Origin: Burkholderiales bacterium
GTDB lineage: Bacteria; Pseudomonadota; Gammaproteobacteria; Burkholderiales; JAEUOS01
DNA: 59,564 nucleotides
Direction: 5' to 3'
Assembly (NCBI GenBank): GCA_016790695.1
Contig: JAEUOS010000143.1
Coordinates: forward strand, 1 to 59,564
The notes under the pieces are model-generated. The model saw nothing but the letters and a program-made list of their open reading frames with translations. It had not been told where the DNA came from and did no database searches. This document shows, piece after piece, positions 40,266 through 48,629 of this stretch. The position numbers were made by a program, and so were the translations under genes. Position 1 is the first letter of the stretch. Each line of letters opens with the position of its first letter.

Positions 40266-41951
40266 CTACGCGGTCGCCGCCTCGGCCGGCGCCGCGCATT
40301 CGGCGATCGCGGCCGCGACGTCGTAGCCGGTCTGCAGGTAACGCTTCTCGCCGAGCACGTAGTTGAGCCACATCAGCCGATACGCGTCCTCGAGATCGCG
40401 CACGAAACCGTCGTAGTCCATCACGATGCTCTTCTGCATGCGCGGGCGGATCGACGCGCGGAAGGCGGCCAGCCGTTCCGGATCCCGGGCCAGGGCCGCG
40501 GCGCGGGCGACATAGTCGTCCGGGTCGGCCGCGATCAGGTCCGCGCAGCCGACCCCGTGCAGGGTCGCCGCCGACGACGAGGTGAATGCCTGGCCGCCGC
40601 CAAGCGCGACGACCGGCAGGCCCATCCACAGCGAGTGCAGCGTCGTGGTGCCGCCGGAGATCGGGAAGGTGTCCAGCGCGATGTCGGCCTTCATGCCCAG
40701 CTGCATGAAGCCGTCGAGCGGCAGGCGCGGCAGGATGCACAGGCGATCCAGCGGCAGGCCGGCGGCCTCGAGCCGCGGCCGCTGCTGGGCGATCGCCTCT
40801 TCCTGCGTGCGCTCGTAACCGATCAGGATCAGGATCGAGCCGGGAACGGCATCGAGCACGCGCTTCCACAGGCGCAGCACCTCGTCGGTGACCTTCTTGA
40901 GATTGTTGAGCGAGGCGAAGGTCACCCGGCCGCCGGCTTCCATCGGCGGCCGCAGCGCCAGCGGCGCGTCCGGCGGCGGGCTGTAGCAGGCCATGCTGCG
41001 CATGCGGAACAGGGTCTCGCTGTGCGCCGCCTCGTTGCGTCCGGGCGGATCGACATCGAAGTCGGTGATCCGGTAGTCCATCGCCTCCATGCCGGTGGTG
41101 TACAGGAACCCCAGCCAGGTGGCCTGCACCGGCGCCGGGCGCCGCGCGAACGCGAGCAGGCGGTTGCCCATCGAGTGGCCGGAGAGGTCGATCAGGACAT
41201 CGATCCCGCGGCGGCGGATGAGGCCGGCGAGCTGGGCGTCGTTCATCGCGCCAACCTCGTGCCAGTGGTCGACGCCGGCGCGCAGGCGTGCGGTGACGCG
41301 ATCGGCCGGGCCGGCGGAGAACACCGAGACCTCGAAGCGGCGGCGGTCGTGGCGCGCGAACACCGGCAGCACGAAATAGGCGACCGCATGGTCGCGCAGG
41401 TCGGCCGACACGTAGCCGATGCGCAGGCGGCGGCCGGGTGCGGGATCGTTGCCCGGCGGCGGCGCGGCGCGCGTCAGGGGATCGGCGAAGCGCCGGCCCC
41501 AGTCGCGGAAGCCGGCGAGGGTCTGCGCCGGGTCCCGGCCGTGCGTGGCGCGCAGGTAGGCGCGGAACGGATAGACCGTCGGGTTGTCCGGCGCGGCCGC
41601 CACCACGGCGTCGGCGGCAGCCAGCGCGGCGACGTGATCGCCGAGCGATTCCAGGCAGGCCGCGCGACCGTACATCGCGTCCACGTGACGCGGATCGATC
41701 GCCAGCACGAAGTCGAAGGTGTCGAGCGCCTCCTTGAGCTTGAACAGGCGCATCATGCAGTAGCCGACCCGCGCCCAGGAATTCAGGTCGTGCTGGTTGG
41801 CGGCGATCGCGCTGCCGTAGCAGGCGATGGCCTCGACGAATTCATTGTTCTTCTCGTGCGCCGCCCCCTGCCTCGCGTGCGCCCGCGCGTCGGGCGCCGC
41901 GGCCGGCGCGGTGCGGCCGGGCTCCTGCGCTGCGTTTCCCTGCCTGGACAT
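40266..41951 (-). CDS. SPINDLY-type TPR O-GlcNAc/glycosyltransferase (GT41)
   Basis: A 561-aa protein. The N-terminal part (about 25-135) has three TPR repeats (for example ACYGSAIAANQHDLNSWARV). The rest is a GT41 catalytic region: LRIGYVSADLRDHAVAYFV, DVLIDLSGHSMGNRLLAFARRPAPVQATWLGF, RVTFASLNNLKKVTDEVLRLW (UDP-sugar site) and DIALDTFPISGGTTTLHSLWMGLPVV. Bacterial members add sugars to proteins or glycans such as flagellins and adhesins. The TPR part is short compared with eukaryotic OGT. It is a single gene with no surface-protein neighbour, so the acceptor is unknown. Confidence 0.88.
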   Translation of the reverse strand: MSRQGNAAQEPGRTAPAAAPDARAHARQGAAHEKNNEFVEAIACYGSAIAANQHDLNSWARVGYCMMRLFKLKEALDTFDFVLAIDPRHVDAMYGRAACLESLGDHVAALAAADAVVAAAPDNPTVYPFRAYLRATHGRDPAQTLAGFRDWGRRFADPLTRAAPPPGNDPAPGRRLRIGYVSADLRDHAVAYFVLPVFARHDRRRFEVSVFSAGPADRVTARLRAGVDHWHEVGAMNDAQLAGLIRRRGIDVLIDLSGHSMGNRLLAFARRPAPVQATWLGFLYTTGMEAMDYRITDFDVDPPGRNEAAHSETLFRMRSMACYSPPPDAPLALRPPMEAGGRVTFASLNNLKKVTDEVLRLWKRVLDAVPGSILILIGYERTQEEAIAQQRPRLEAAGLPLDRLCILPRLPLDGFMQLGMKADIALDTFPISGGTTTLHSLWMGLPVVALGGGQAFTSSSAATLHGVGCADLIAADPDDYVARAAALARDPERLAAFRASIRPRMQKSIVMDYDGFVRDLEDAYRLMWLNYVLGEKRYLQTGYDVAAAIAECAAPAEAATA

Positions 41952-42095
41952 GGAATGTCCTTCGCCAGTATGCCGATGGCACGAGGGTAGCCGCGCGCGA
42001 CCGCGGCAAAGGGCCGAAGAACCGCCGGTTCTCCCCCTTGTTCGCCCCCATTGGCCCCTGGTTCGGCCCGCCCGCGGCAGCGCGCGGGCGCCGGA

Positions 42096-42947
42096 TCAGG
42101 ACGACTTGCCGCTCGCGCGCTGATACAGCGGCAGCACCTGGGGCAGCTGGCGCTCGATGTCCTTGACCCGGGTGTCGGACGCCGGGTGGGTCGAGAACCA
42201 CTGCGGCGGCGCGCCCTTGCTGGCCTGCTGCATCTTGCGCCACAGCGTGATGCCGGCCCGCGGGTCGTAGCCGGCGCGCGCCGCCAGCTCGAGGCCGACG
42301 GAATCCGCCTCGGTCTCGTCGTCGCGCGAGAACTTCAGGGTGAGCAGGTTGGCCGACGCGCCCAGCACCGCGTTGCCGGTGTTGCCGAGGCCCAGCACGC
42401 TGGAGATCACGTTCGCGCCGATGTTGGTCGCCGCCGACTTGCCCATGCGCTCGCGCGCATGCTCACGCAGCGCGTGGGCGATCTCGTGCCCCATCACCAT
42501 CGCCACCTCGTCGTCGGTGAGCTTCAGGCCGTCGAGGATGCCGGAGTAGAACGCGATCTTGCCGCCGGGCATGCAAAAGGCGTTGATCTGCTTGCTGCCG
42601 ATCAGGTTCACCTCCCATTGCCACTGCGCTGCACGCGGGTTCCACTGGGCGGCGAACGGCAGGATCTTCTTGGCGATCGCGCGCAGGCGCTGCACCTGCG
42701 GATGGTCGGGCCCGGCCAGCGCGTTCTGCTGCGCCGCCTGCTGCATCATCTGCCGGTACTGCTGGGCCGCGCCCTTCTCGACCTGCTCGGCGGGCACGAG
42801 CTTGGTGAACGCGGAGGTCTTGCCGACGCTGACCCCTTCCTTGGCGGGCTCCTCGCGCGCGTGGGCGGGCGCAGCCGCCGCGACGGCCAGGAGGAGCATC
42901 GCGAGGCGCCTGGTGACACGGATCGGCAGCGGGATCGGCAGCGGCAT
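42096..42947 (-). CDS. M48-family periplasmic metalloprotease
   Basis: A 283-aa zinc protease with signal peptide (RRLAMLLLAVAAAAPAHA) and catalytic HEIAH at 154-158, third ligand Glu213 in ETEAD. It resembles BepA/LoiP-type M48 enzymes, which monitor outer-membrane protein folding, but lacks their TPR domain. The start is uncertain: the ATG at 42947 begins with two exact 12-bp repeats encoding PLPIPLPI, and a GTG at about 42917 (VTRRLAML) would remove them. It probably acts in the periplasm on misfolded envelope proteins. Confidence 0.85.
   Translation of the reverse strand: MPLPIPLPIRVTRRLAMLLLAVAAAAPAHAREEPAKEGVSVGKTSAFTKLVPAEQVEKGAAQQYRQMMQQAAQQNALAGPDHPQVQRLRAIAKKILPFAAQWNPRAAQWQWEVNLIGSKQINAFCMPGGKIAFYSGILDGLKLTDDEVAMVMGHEIAHALREHARERMGKSAATNIGANVISSVLGLGNTGNAVLGASANLLTLKFSRDDETEADSVGLELAARAGYDPRAGITLWRKMQQASKGAPPQWFSTHPASDTRVKDIERQLPQVLPLYQRASGKSS
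42921..42944 (-). repeat. two tandem 12-bp repeats at the M48 start
   Basis: CCGCTGCCGATC occurs twice in tandem right after the ATG, giving PLPI-PLPI. This looks like a slippage-prone or recently duplicated segment in or before the signal peptide. Confidence 0.6.
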
Positions 42948-43035
42948 GGTGGTTGGCTCACGGGCCCGACGGGGCCGGAGAGTATAGCGACAAGATGCGG
43001 GCGCGGCGGGCCCGATTCAAGGCGTGGCCAGCCCG

Positions 43036-44478
43036 TCAGAACATCTCGAAGTATTCGCGCTGTTCCCACTCGGTGACATCGGCCTCGAAGCGTGCGATCT
43101 CGCTCTCCTTGATGCGGCAGAAGTAGTCGACGAAGTCGGCGCCGAGGCCTGCGACCAGGCAGGCATCGTCGCGCAACGCCGCCAGCGCTTCGGCGAGCGA
43201 GCGCGGCAGCGCCGGCGCCTCGGTCTGGTAGGGCGCATCGGCGCCGGGGCCGGGATCCAGGTTCCGCGCCAGACCGTCCATGCCGGCGATGACCTGCGCG
43301 GCGAAGTACAGGTAGGGATTGGCGGCGGGCTCGCCGATCCGGTTCTCGATCCGCGCCGCGCCGGCCGCGCCCGCGATCACCCGCAGCATCGCGGCGCGGT
43401 TGTCGCGCCCCCAGGTCACGCGGTCGGGCGCGAGCGAATTCGGGCGAAAGCGCCGGTAGCCGTTGATCGTCGGCGCCGCGAGCGCGGTGGCGCCGCGCGC
43501 GTGGGCGAGGAGGCCGCCGAGCCAGGCCATGCCCGCCGCGGAGAGCGGCGCGGCGGCCGCGCCGGCCGCGTCGGCCGCGAACGCCGGCGCGCCGCTGCCG
43601 GTCGCGACCAGGGACTGGTGCAGATGCCAGCCGCTGGAGAACACGTTGGGCAGGCGCGGCCGGCACATGAAGGTGGCGTGGTAGCCGTGACGCCGGCACA
43701 CCTGCTTGACCGCCGAGCGGAACAGCAGCATCGCATCGGCGTTCGCCAGTCCGTCCTGCGGGTCGAAGGTGAATTCGAACTGGCTCGGGCCATACTCCAC
43801 CTCCATCGAGCGCAGCGGCAGGCCGAGCGCCTGGACGTTGCGGCGCAGGAGGTCGGCCACCGGTTCGACGAGGTCGTAACGCAGCTCCGTGAGGTACTGG
43901 TAGCCGTGCGACAGCAGTTCGACCTCGGGCGGATGCCCCGGCTGACCGGCGTCCGCGGGCGCCATCCGTGGCGCGGTGGCGCGAAACACGTGGAATTCGA
44001 CTTCCAGCCCCGCGCGGAAAGCGAAGCCGCGCTGCGCCAGCGCCGCGAGCGAGCGCGCAAGCAGGTGGCGCGTGCCGAACGGCGCGGGACTGCCGTCGCG
44101 CAGATAGGGGTCGCACAGCACCCAGCCGCACGAGGCCGCCCACGGCAGCACGCGAAAGGTGGCCGGATCCGGGACGATCAGCATGTCGCCGGCACCCTGC
44201 CACTCGGCGATCCCATGACCGCTGCCCGGCGCGAATACCGGGTACGCGGTGCGGTGCGCGGTGTCCTTGAACAGGAGCGTCGAGGTGAGGGCGACCCCGT
44301 CCTCGAGCGCCGCCAGGGCCGCGTCGGCCACCAGCGTCTTGCCGCGGGTGACGCCGTGCTGGTCGGCGAACACAAAGCGCACCGCCGCCAGGCCGTCGGC
44401 GCGGATGCGCGCGGCCATCTCGCGCGCCGCTTCGTGCTGGGCCGCGCTCCACAGGCCGTGGCGACGCACCAGGCTCAC
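43036..44478 (-). CDS. glutamine-synthetase-like ligase (gamma-glutamyl type)
   Basis: A 480-aa protein of the glutamine synthetase fold. Metal and ATP motifs are present: LEVEFHVF, MEVEYGPSQFEFTF, SSGWHLHQSL and IENRIGEPAANPYLYFAA. The loops differ from those of GlnA (no adenylylated-Tyr segment, altered NSLAPDRVTWGRDNRA), so it probably joins glutamate to an amine other than ammonia, as PuuA-like gamma-glutamylpolyamine or anilide synthetases do. The start is a GTG at 44478; other GTG codons follow close by. The TRAP receptor gene lies divergent to it, and the two could share an amine or amino-acid substrate; this is speculation. Confidence 0.82.
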   Translation of the reverse strand: MSLVRRHGLWSAAQHEAAREMAARIRADGLAAVRFVFADQHGVTRGKTLVADAALAALEDGVALTSTLLFKDTAHRTAYPVFAPGSGHGIAEWQGAGDMLIVPDPATFRVLPWAASCGWVLCDPYLRDGSPAPFGTRHLLARSLAALAQRGFAFRAGLEVEFHVFRATAPRMAPADAGQPGHPPEVELLSHGYQYLTELRYDLVEPVADLLRRNVQALGLPLRSMEVEYGPSQFEFTFDPQDGLANADAMLLFRSAVKQVCRRHGYHATFMCRPRLPNVFSSGWHLHQSLVATGSGAPAFAADAAGAAAAPLSAAGMAWLGGLLAHARGATALAAPTINGYRRFRPNSLAPDRVTWGRDNRAAMLRVIAGAAGAARIENRIGEPAANPYLYFAAQVIAGMDGLARNLDPGPGADAPYQTEAPALPRSLAEALAALRDDACLVAGLGADFVDYFCRIKESEIARFEADVTEWEQREYFEMF

Positions 44479-44831
44479 GGGCGCACCGCCCCGCGCGGGA
44501 TCGCACCGCCCCGCCTGCCGTCCGCCATCGCCGCTCCTTTCGTGGATTCGCGCCTGTCCGGGGCGCTGCCGACACCGCCGCGCCGCCGCGTGCTGGCGCC
44601 GGCGCCGGATGCATCGATCGATTGTAGTCGCGCCGGTCCGGCGCCCGGCGCCCGACGCGGGTTATCCCTAGAAGCCGCAGGCGGCGGGGATGGCGCATTT
44701 GACCGACAATGCCTGCGCGGCCCCAGCTAGAATGCCGTGCGATCGGCCGGCCGCGGGATGCCCCGGCGCAGCCGCCGTGCAGCGCCGCCCGGAATCCGAC
44801 AACCCCCCACTGCGCACGCCAAGGAGGCCTC
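44479..44831. other. divergent intergenic region, GS-like ligase / TRAP receptor
   Basis: 353 bp without a gene. On the minus strand TACAAT (44626-44621) is a likely -10 for the ligase gene, next to the short palindrome ATCGATCGAT. On the plus strand TAGAAT (44728-44733) may be a -10 for the receptor, but no matching -35 is at proper distance (TTGACC is 23 bp away). I see no RNA gene or repeat. Confidence 0.4.
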
Positions 44832-45866
44832 ATGCAACGCAGACTCATGCTCGCGCTTGCCGCGCTCACCGCACTCGGCGCCATGCCGACGGCGGCGAAC
44901 GCCCAGCAGACCGTCACGCTCAAGTTCCACACCTTCATGACTCCGCCGTCCGCCGTCTGGCGCACCATGCACACCGCGTGGATGGACAAGGTGGAGAAGG
45001 ACGCCGGCGGCCGCATCAAGTTCGAGCGCTACCCCGCGATGCAGCTCGGCGGCACGCCCGCCAACCTCTACGACCAGGCCAAGGACGGCGTCGTCGACGT
45101 GGTCTGGACCCTGCCGGGCAACACGCCCGGCCGCTTCCCGCGCGTCGAGGTGTTCGAACTGCCGTTCATGATGACCAACGCCGAGGCCGCCTCGAAGGCC
45201 TACTGGGAGTACGTGAACACGGTGGCGAAGGACGAGTTCAAGGACGTGCACCTGATCGCGGTCAACGTGCACGGCCCCGGCTTCTTCCACTCGCGCGACA
45301 AGACCATCCGCTCCGTGGCCGACCTGAAGGGCATGAAGGTGCGCGGGCCGACGCGCCAGATCACCAAGATGCTCGGCGCCCTCGGCGCCACGCCGGTGGG
45401 CATGCCGCTGCCGCAGATCTCGGATGCGATCTCCAAGGGCGTGATCGATGCCGCCGTCGTGCCGTGGGAAGTGGTGCCGGCGGTCAAGCTCGAGGAACTC
45501 GCGAAGTCGCATTCGGAGTTTCCGCCCGGCGTGTCGCTGTACACGACCACCTTCGTGATGGCGATGAACAAGGCCAAGTACGATTCCCTGCCGGCCGACC
45601 TCAAGAAGGTGATCGACGCCAACTCGGGCCTGGAGACCTCCGGCTGGCTCGGACGCACCCAGCAGGCCAACGACGTGCCGGCGCGCAAGCTGGCGGTCGA
45701 TCGCAAGAACGCGATCCACACCTTCACCGCCCAGGACACCGAGGCGTTCCGCAAGGCCGCCGACCTGGTCGACGATGAATGGGTGAAGGAAATCAGCGGC
45801 AAGGGCTTCAACGGCAAGATGCTGCTCGATTCGGCGAAGGCCCTGATCCAGAAGCACACGAAGTAG
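44832..45866 (+). CDS. TRAP transporter periplasmic receptor (DctP family)
   Basis: A 344-aa exported binding protein: signal peptide about 1-24 (ending ANAQ), then the DctP fold with KFHTFMTPPSAVWR, RVEVFELPFMM, LKGMKVRGPTRQITKMLGALGATPVGMPL and TTTFVMAMNKAKYDSLP. The Arg in MKVRGPT is the usual carboxylate-binding residue, so the ligand should be an organic acid. AAGGAGG stands 5 nt before the ATG. The DctQ and DctM membrane parts are not adjacent, so this is an orphan receptor. Confidence 0.92.
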   Translation: MQRRLMLALAALTALGAMPTAANAQQTVTLKFHTFMTPPSAVWRTMHTAWMDKVEKDAGGRIKFERYPAMQLGGTPANLYDQAKDGVVDVVWTLPGNTPGRFPRVEVFELPFMMTNAEAASKAYWEYVNTVAKDEFKDVHLIAVNVHGPGFFHSRDKTIRSVADLKGMKVRGPTRQITKMLGALGATPVGMPLPQISDAISKGVIDAAVVPWEVVPAVKLEELAKSHSEFPPGVSLYTTTFVMAMNKAKYDSLPADLKKVIDANSGLETSGWLGRTQQANDVPARKLAVDRKNAIHTFTAQDTEAFRKAADLVDDEWVKEISGKGFNGKMLLDSAKALIQKHTK

Positions 45867-45930
45867 GCGGCAGCGCGGCCGGGGCGGCGCGCCGCGGCGG
45901 GAGCGCGGCGCCGGGCGCGATCACCGATGC

Positions 45931-45944
45931 TTGATCGCGATCAA
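45931..45944 (+). promoter_or_regulatory. perfect FNR/Anr box
   Basis: TTGATCGCGATCAA matches the FNR consensus TTGAT-N4-ATCAA completely. Its centre is 40.5-41.5 bp upstream of the start expected from the -10 TAGGAT (45966-45971), the class II activation distance. The downstream CBS/nucleotidyltransferase gene should be induced at low oxygen. Confidence 0.75.
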
Positions 45945-45965
45945 GGCGCGGCGCGCCTGCGAATC

Positions 45966-45971
45966 TAGGAT
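45966..45971 (+). promoter_or_regulatory. -10 element of the CBS/nucleotidyltransferase gene
   Basis: TAGGAT followed by 6 bp and then the ATG. With the FNR box at -41 this predicts a start at the A of ATG. AGGA within the -10 could also serve as ribosome site if transcription began further upstream. Confidence 0.5.
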
Positions 45972-45977
45972 CGCCCG

Positions 45978-47867
45978 ATGGCCTCCTCCGCCCCGCCTGC
46001 CGTTCCGCGCCTGCTGCTCGCCGCCACCGAGGACTTCCTGCGCCGCCACGCGCCGTTCGCGCAGATGGCGGACGAGCATGTCGCGCTGCTGGCGCGCAGC
46101 GCCCGACTCAATTACTTCGCCGCCGGCACCCGGCTGTTCGGCGCCGCCGACGGCGTGCCGTCGCACTACTACGTGGTCCAGAAAGGCGAGGTGGCGAGCA
46201 CGCCGCCGGGCGCCGGCGACACCGCGGCCGCGATCGCGATGATCGCCGGGGATTCGTTTCCCCTCGGCGCGCTGGTCGAAGGGCGCCCCGTCGTCAACGA
46301 CTATGTCGCGCGCGGCGACACCTTCTGCTACGAGTTCGAGCGCGCCGTGTTCGACCGCCTGCTCGCCGAGAGCGCGCCGTTCGCCGCCTTCTGCACGCGT
46401 CGCATCGCCCACCTGCTGCAGGAGTCGCGCCGGATGGCGCTCTCGCGCGCGGCCGAGGACGCGTCGGCGCGCCAGGACATGACGAGCCTCCTGTCGAGCC
46501 TGGTGCGCAAGGCGCCGGTGACCGCGCACGCCGACACGCCGCTGCGCGAGGCGCTGACGACGATGCGCGACGCGCGCATCGGCTCGATCGTCGCCGTCGA
46601 CGCCGACGGACGGCCGGTCGGCATCTTCACCGAGCGCGATGTCATCGACCGCGTGGTGCTGGCCGCCGTGCCGCTCGACGCGCCGCTGACGCGGGTGATG
46701 ACGCCCGACCCGCTCGCCCTCGACGAGACCGCCACCGCATTCGACGCCGCGCTGGCGATGGCGCGCCGCGCCATCCGCCACCTGCCGGTCACGCGCGCCG
46801 GACGGCTCGTCGGCGTGGTCTCGGAGCGCGACCTGTTCTCGCTGCAACGGGTCGGCATGCGCGAGGTGAGCCGCGGCATCGACCAGGCTGCTGACGCCGC
46901 CGCGCTGGCGGCCGCGGCGACCGATGTGCGCCTGCTGGCCCGCAACATGATGTCGCAGGGCATGGCGGTGGAACAGTTGACGCAGCTGATCGTGGCGATG
47001 AACGACCGCCTGGTCGAGCGCACCATCGAGATGGCCGCGCGCGACGCCGGCATCGAGGACGTCGACCTGTGCTGGATCGCGCTCGGCAGCGAAGGCCGCC
47101 AGGAGCAGACGGTGAGCACCGACCAGGACAACGGGCTCGTCTTCGCGCTGCCGCCCGGCGGCGACGCCGCGGCGCTGCGCGCGCGGCTCCTGCCGTTCGC
47201 CGACCGGGTCAACCAGGCGCTCGCGCCGCTCGGCTTCCCGCTGTGCAAGGGCGGCATCATGGCAGGAAACCCGAAGTGGTGCCTCTCGGTCGACGAGTGG
47301 AAGGCCTGCTTCGGCGACTGGCTGCGCAACCCGACCCCGGATGCGCTGCTCAACGCGGCCATCTTCTTCGATTTCCGCGGCCTGTGGGGAAACGCCGCGC
47401 TCGCGGCCGGCCTGCGCACCTGGCTCGACGGCGAGGCGCGTGCGCGCCCGGCCTTCCTGCGCACCCTCGCCGCGAACGCGCTGTCGACGCAGCCCCCGCT
47501 CAATTTCCTCGGCGAGATCGCCGGCGGCGGCAAGGTCGACCTGAAGGGCCAGGGCGCGCGCCTGTTCATCGACGCCGCGCGCGTGCTCGCCCTCGCGCAC
47601 GCGATCCCCGCCACCCAGACCGCGCAGCGCCTGCGCCTGGCCGCCGCGCGCTACGGCGCCGAGCGCGAGGCCGAGGCCATGGTCGAGGCATTCCACTTCA
47701 TCCAGGCGCAGCGCCTGAACCGGCAGTTTCAGGCGCTCGAGGACGGCGGCGCGCCCAACGAGATCGACGTTGCCGCGCTCAACGACCTCGACCGCCGCAT
47801 CCTCAAGGAAACCTTCCGCCAGGCAGGCAAGCTGCAGAGCCGGCTCAAGCTCGACTACGCGCTGTGA
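45978..47867 (+). CDS. cNMP-like / CBS / DUF294 nucleotidyltransferase protein
   Basis: A 629-aa cytosolic protein in four parts: a cyclic-nucleotide-binding-like domain (about 15-145), two CBS domains (about 175-295, MTSLLSSLVRKAPVTAHAD onward and RVMTPDPLALDE onward), a DUF294 nucleotidyltransferase core with ALGSEGRQEQTVSTDQDNGLVF (about 365-386, Gly-Ser and Asp pair like GlnD), and its helical C-terminal domain. Such proteins are thought to sense an adenine nucleotide and transfer a nucleotidyl group to an unknown target. A perfect FNR box controls it, and a DnaQ-like exonuclease gene overlaps its end; this pair recurs in many proteobacteria. Confidence 0.88.
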   Translation: MASSAPPAVPRLLLAATEDFLRRHAPFAQMADEHVALLARSARLNYFAAGTRLFGAADGVPSHYYVVQKGEVASTPPGAGDTAAAIAMIAGDSFPLGALVEGRPVVNDYVARGDTFCYEFERAVFDRLLAESAPFAAFCTRRIAHLLQESRRMALSRAAEDASARQDMTSLLSSLVRKAPVTAHADTPLREALTTMRDARIGSIVAVDADGRPVGIFTERDVIDRVVLAAVPLDAPLTRVMTPDPLALDETATAFDAALAMARRAIRHLPVTRAGRLVGVVSERDLFSLQRVGMREVSRGIDQAADAAALAAAATDVRLLARNMMSQGMAVEQLTQLIVAMNDRLVERTIEMAARDAGIEDVDLCWIALGSEGRQEQTVSTDQDNGLVFALPPGGDAAALRARLLPFADRVNQALAPLGFPLCKGGIMAGNPKWCLSVDEWKACFGDWLRNPTPDALLNAAIFFDFRGLWGNAALAAGLRTWLDGEARARPAFLRTLAANALSTQPPLNFLGEIAGGGKVDLKGQGARLFIDAARVLALAHAIPATQTAQRLRLAAARYGAEREAEAMVEAFHFIQAQRLNRQFQALEDGGAPNEIDVAALNDLDRRILKETFRQAGKLQSRLKLDYAL

Positions 47868-48556
47868 GATTTCTCGCCCACTGGCTCAGGCGCGGCCCGG
47901 ACCTGCCGGCGCCCCTGCGCGAGCGGCTCGCCGCCTGGCGCGCCCTCCCCGCGCCGCCGGCGGACGCCCCGCTGGCGCAGACGCGCGTGGTGGTGGCCGA
48001 CACCGAGACCAGCGGCCTGGATGCGCGCGCCGATCGCCTGCTCTCGGTCGGCGCGGTGTGCATCGACGGGCTGCGCATCGACCTCGCGTCGGGCTTCGAG
48101 ACGGTGCTGCGGCAGACACAGGTGAGCACGCGCGCCAACATCGTCATCCACGGCATCGGCGAGGCGGCGCAGCGCGATGGCGAGGATCCCGCCGCCGCGC
48201 TGATGCGGTTCCTCGAGTTCTGCGGCCACGCCCCGCTCGTCGCCTACCACGCGCCGTTCGACGAAGCCTTCGTCAGGCGCGCGCTGGCCACGCACCTCGG
48301 CGCCGCGCTGCGCGCGCCGTGGCTGGACCTCGCGGTCCTCCTGCCGGCGCTGTTCGAGGCGCCGCCGCGCCAGCCGCTCGACTTCTGGCTCGAACGCTTC
48401 GATATTCCGGTGCCGGTGCGCCATTCGGCGCTCGGCGACGCGCTCGCCACCGCGCAGCTCGCCCTGGTGGCGCTGGCACGCGCGCGCGCGCAGCGCGTCG
48501 CCAGCATCGCCGCCCTCGCCCGGCTCGCGGCCGGCGCCCGCTGGCTGTCCGGCTGA
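47864..48556 (+). CDS. DnaQ-like 3'-5' exonuclease
   Basis: A 230-aa DEDD-family exonuclease. ExoI is VVADTETSGLDARADRLLSVGAV (Asp, Glu), ExoII is LVAYHAPFDEAFV (Asp) and ExoIII is HSALGDALATAQLAL (His, Asp; DEDDh). It lacks DNA polymerase parts and probably trims RNA or DNA ends. The start is GTG (VRFLAHWLRR), overlapping the stop of the CBS/nucleotidyltransferase gene by 4 nt (GTGA), so the two are translationally coupled and likely work in one process. Confidence 0.88.
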   Translation: MRFLAHWLRRGPDLPAPLRERLAAWRALPAPPADAPLAQTRVVVADTETSGLDARADRLLSVGAVCIDGLRIDLASGFETVLRQTQVSTRANIVIHGIGEAAQRDGEDPAAALMRFLEFCGHAPLVAYHAPFDEAFVRRALATHLGAALRAPWLDLAVLLPALFEAPPRQPLDFWLERFDIPVPVRHSALGDALATAQLALVALARARAQRVASIAALARLAAGARWLSG

Positions 48557-48617
48557 GCCGCGCGCGCCGCCGCGGACCGACCGGCCGCCACGCGATCGGC
48601 CCCGGCGGGGCCCCTGC

Positions 48618-48623
48618 TAGACT
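48618..48623 (+). promoter_or_regulatory. -10 element of ampG, leaderless spacing
   Basis: TAGACT, 6 bp, ATG. The preceding TGC makes an extended-like TGCTAGACT. No Shine-Dalgarno is present between this and the ATG. Confidence 0.45.
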
Positions 48624-48629
48624 GCGCGC

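Noticed and set aside
44701..44740. TTGACC ... TAGAAT as a standard promoter for the TRAP receptor
   Set aside because: The spacer is 23 bp, too long for sigma70; only the -10 may be real.
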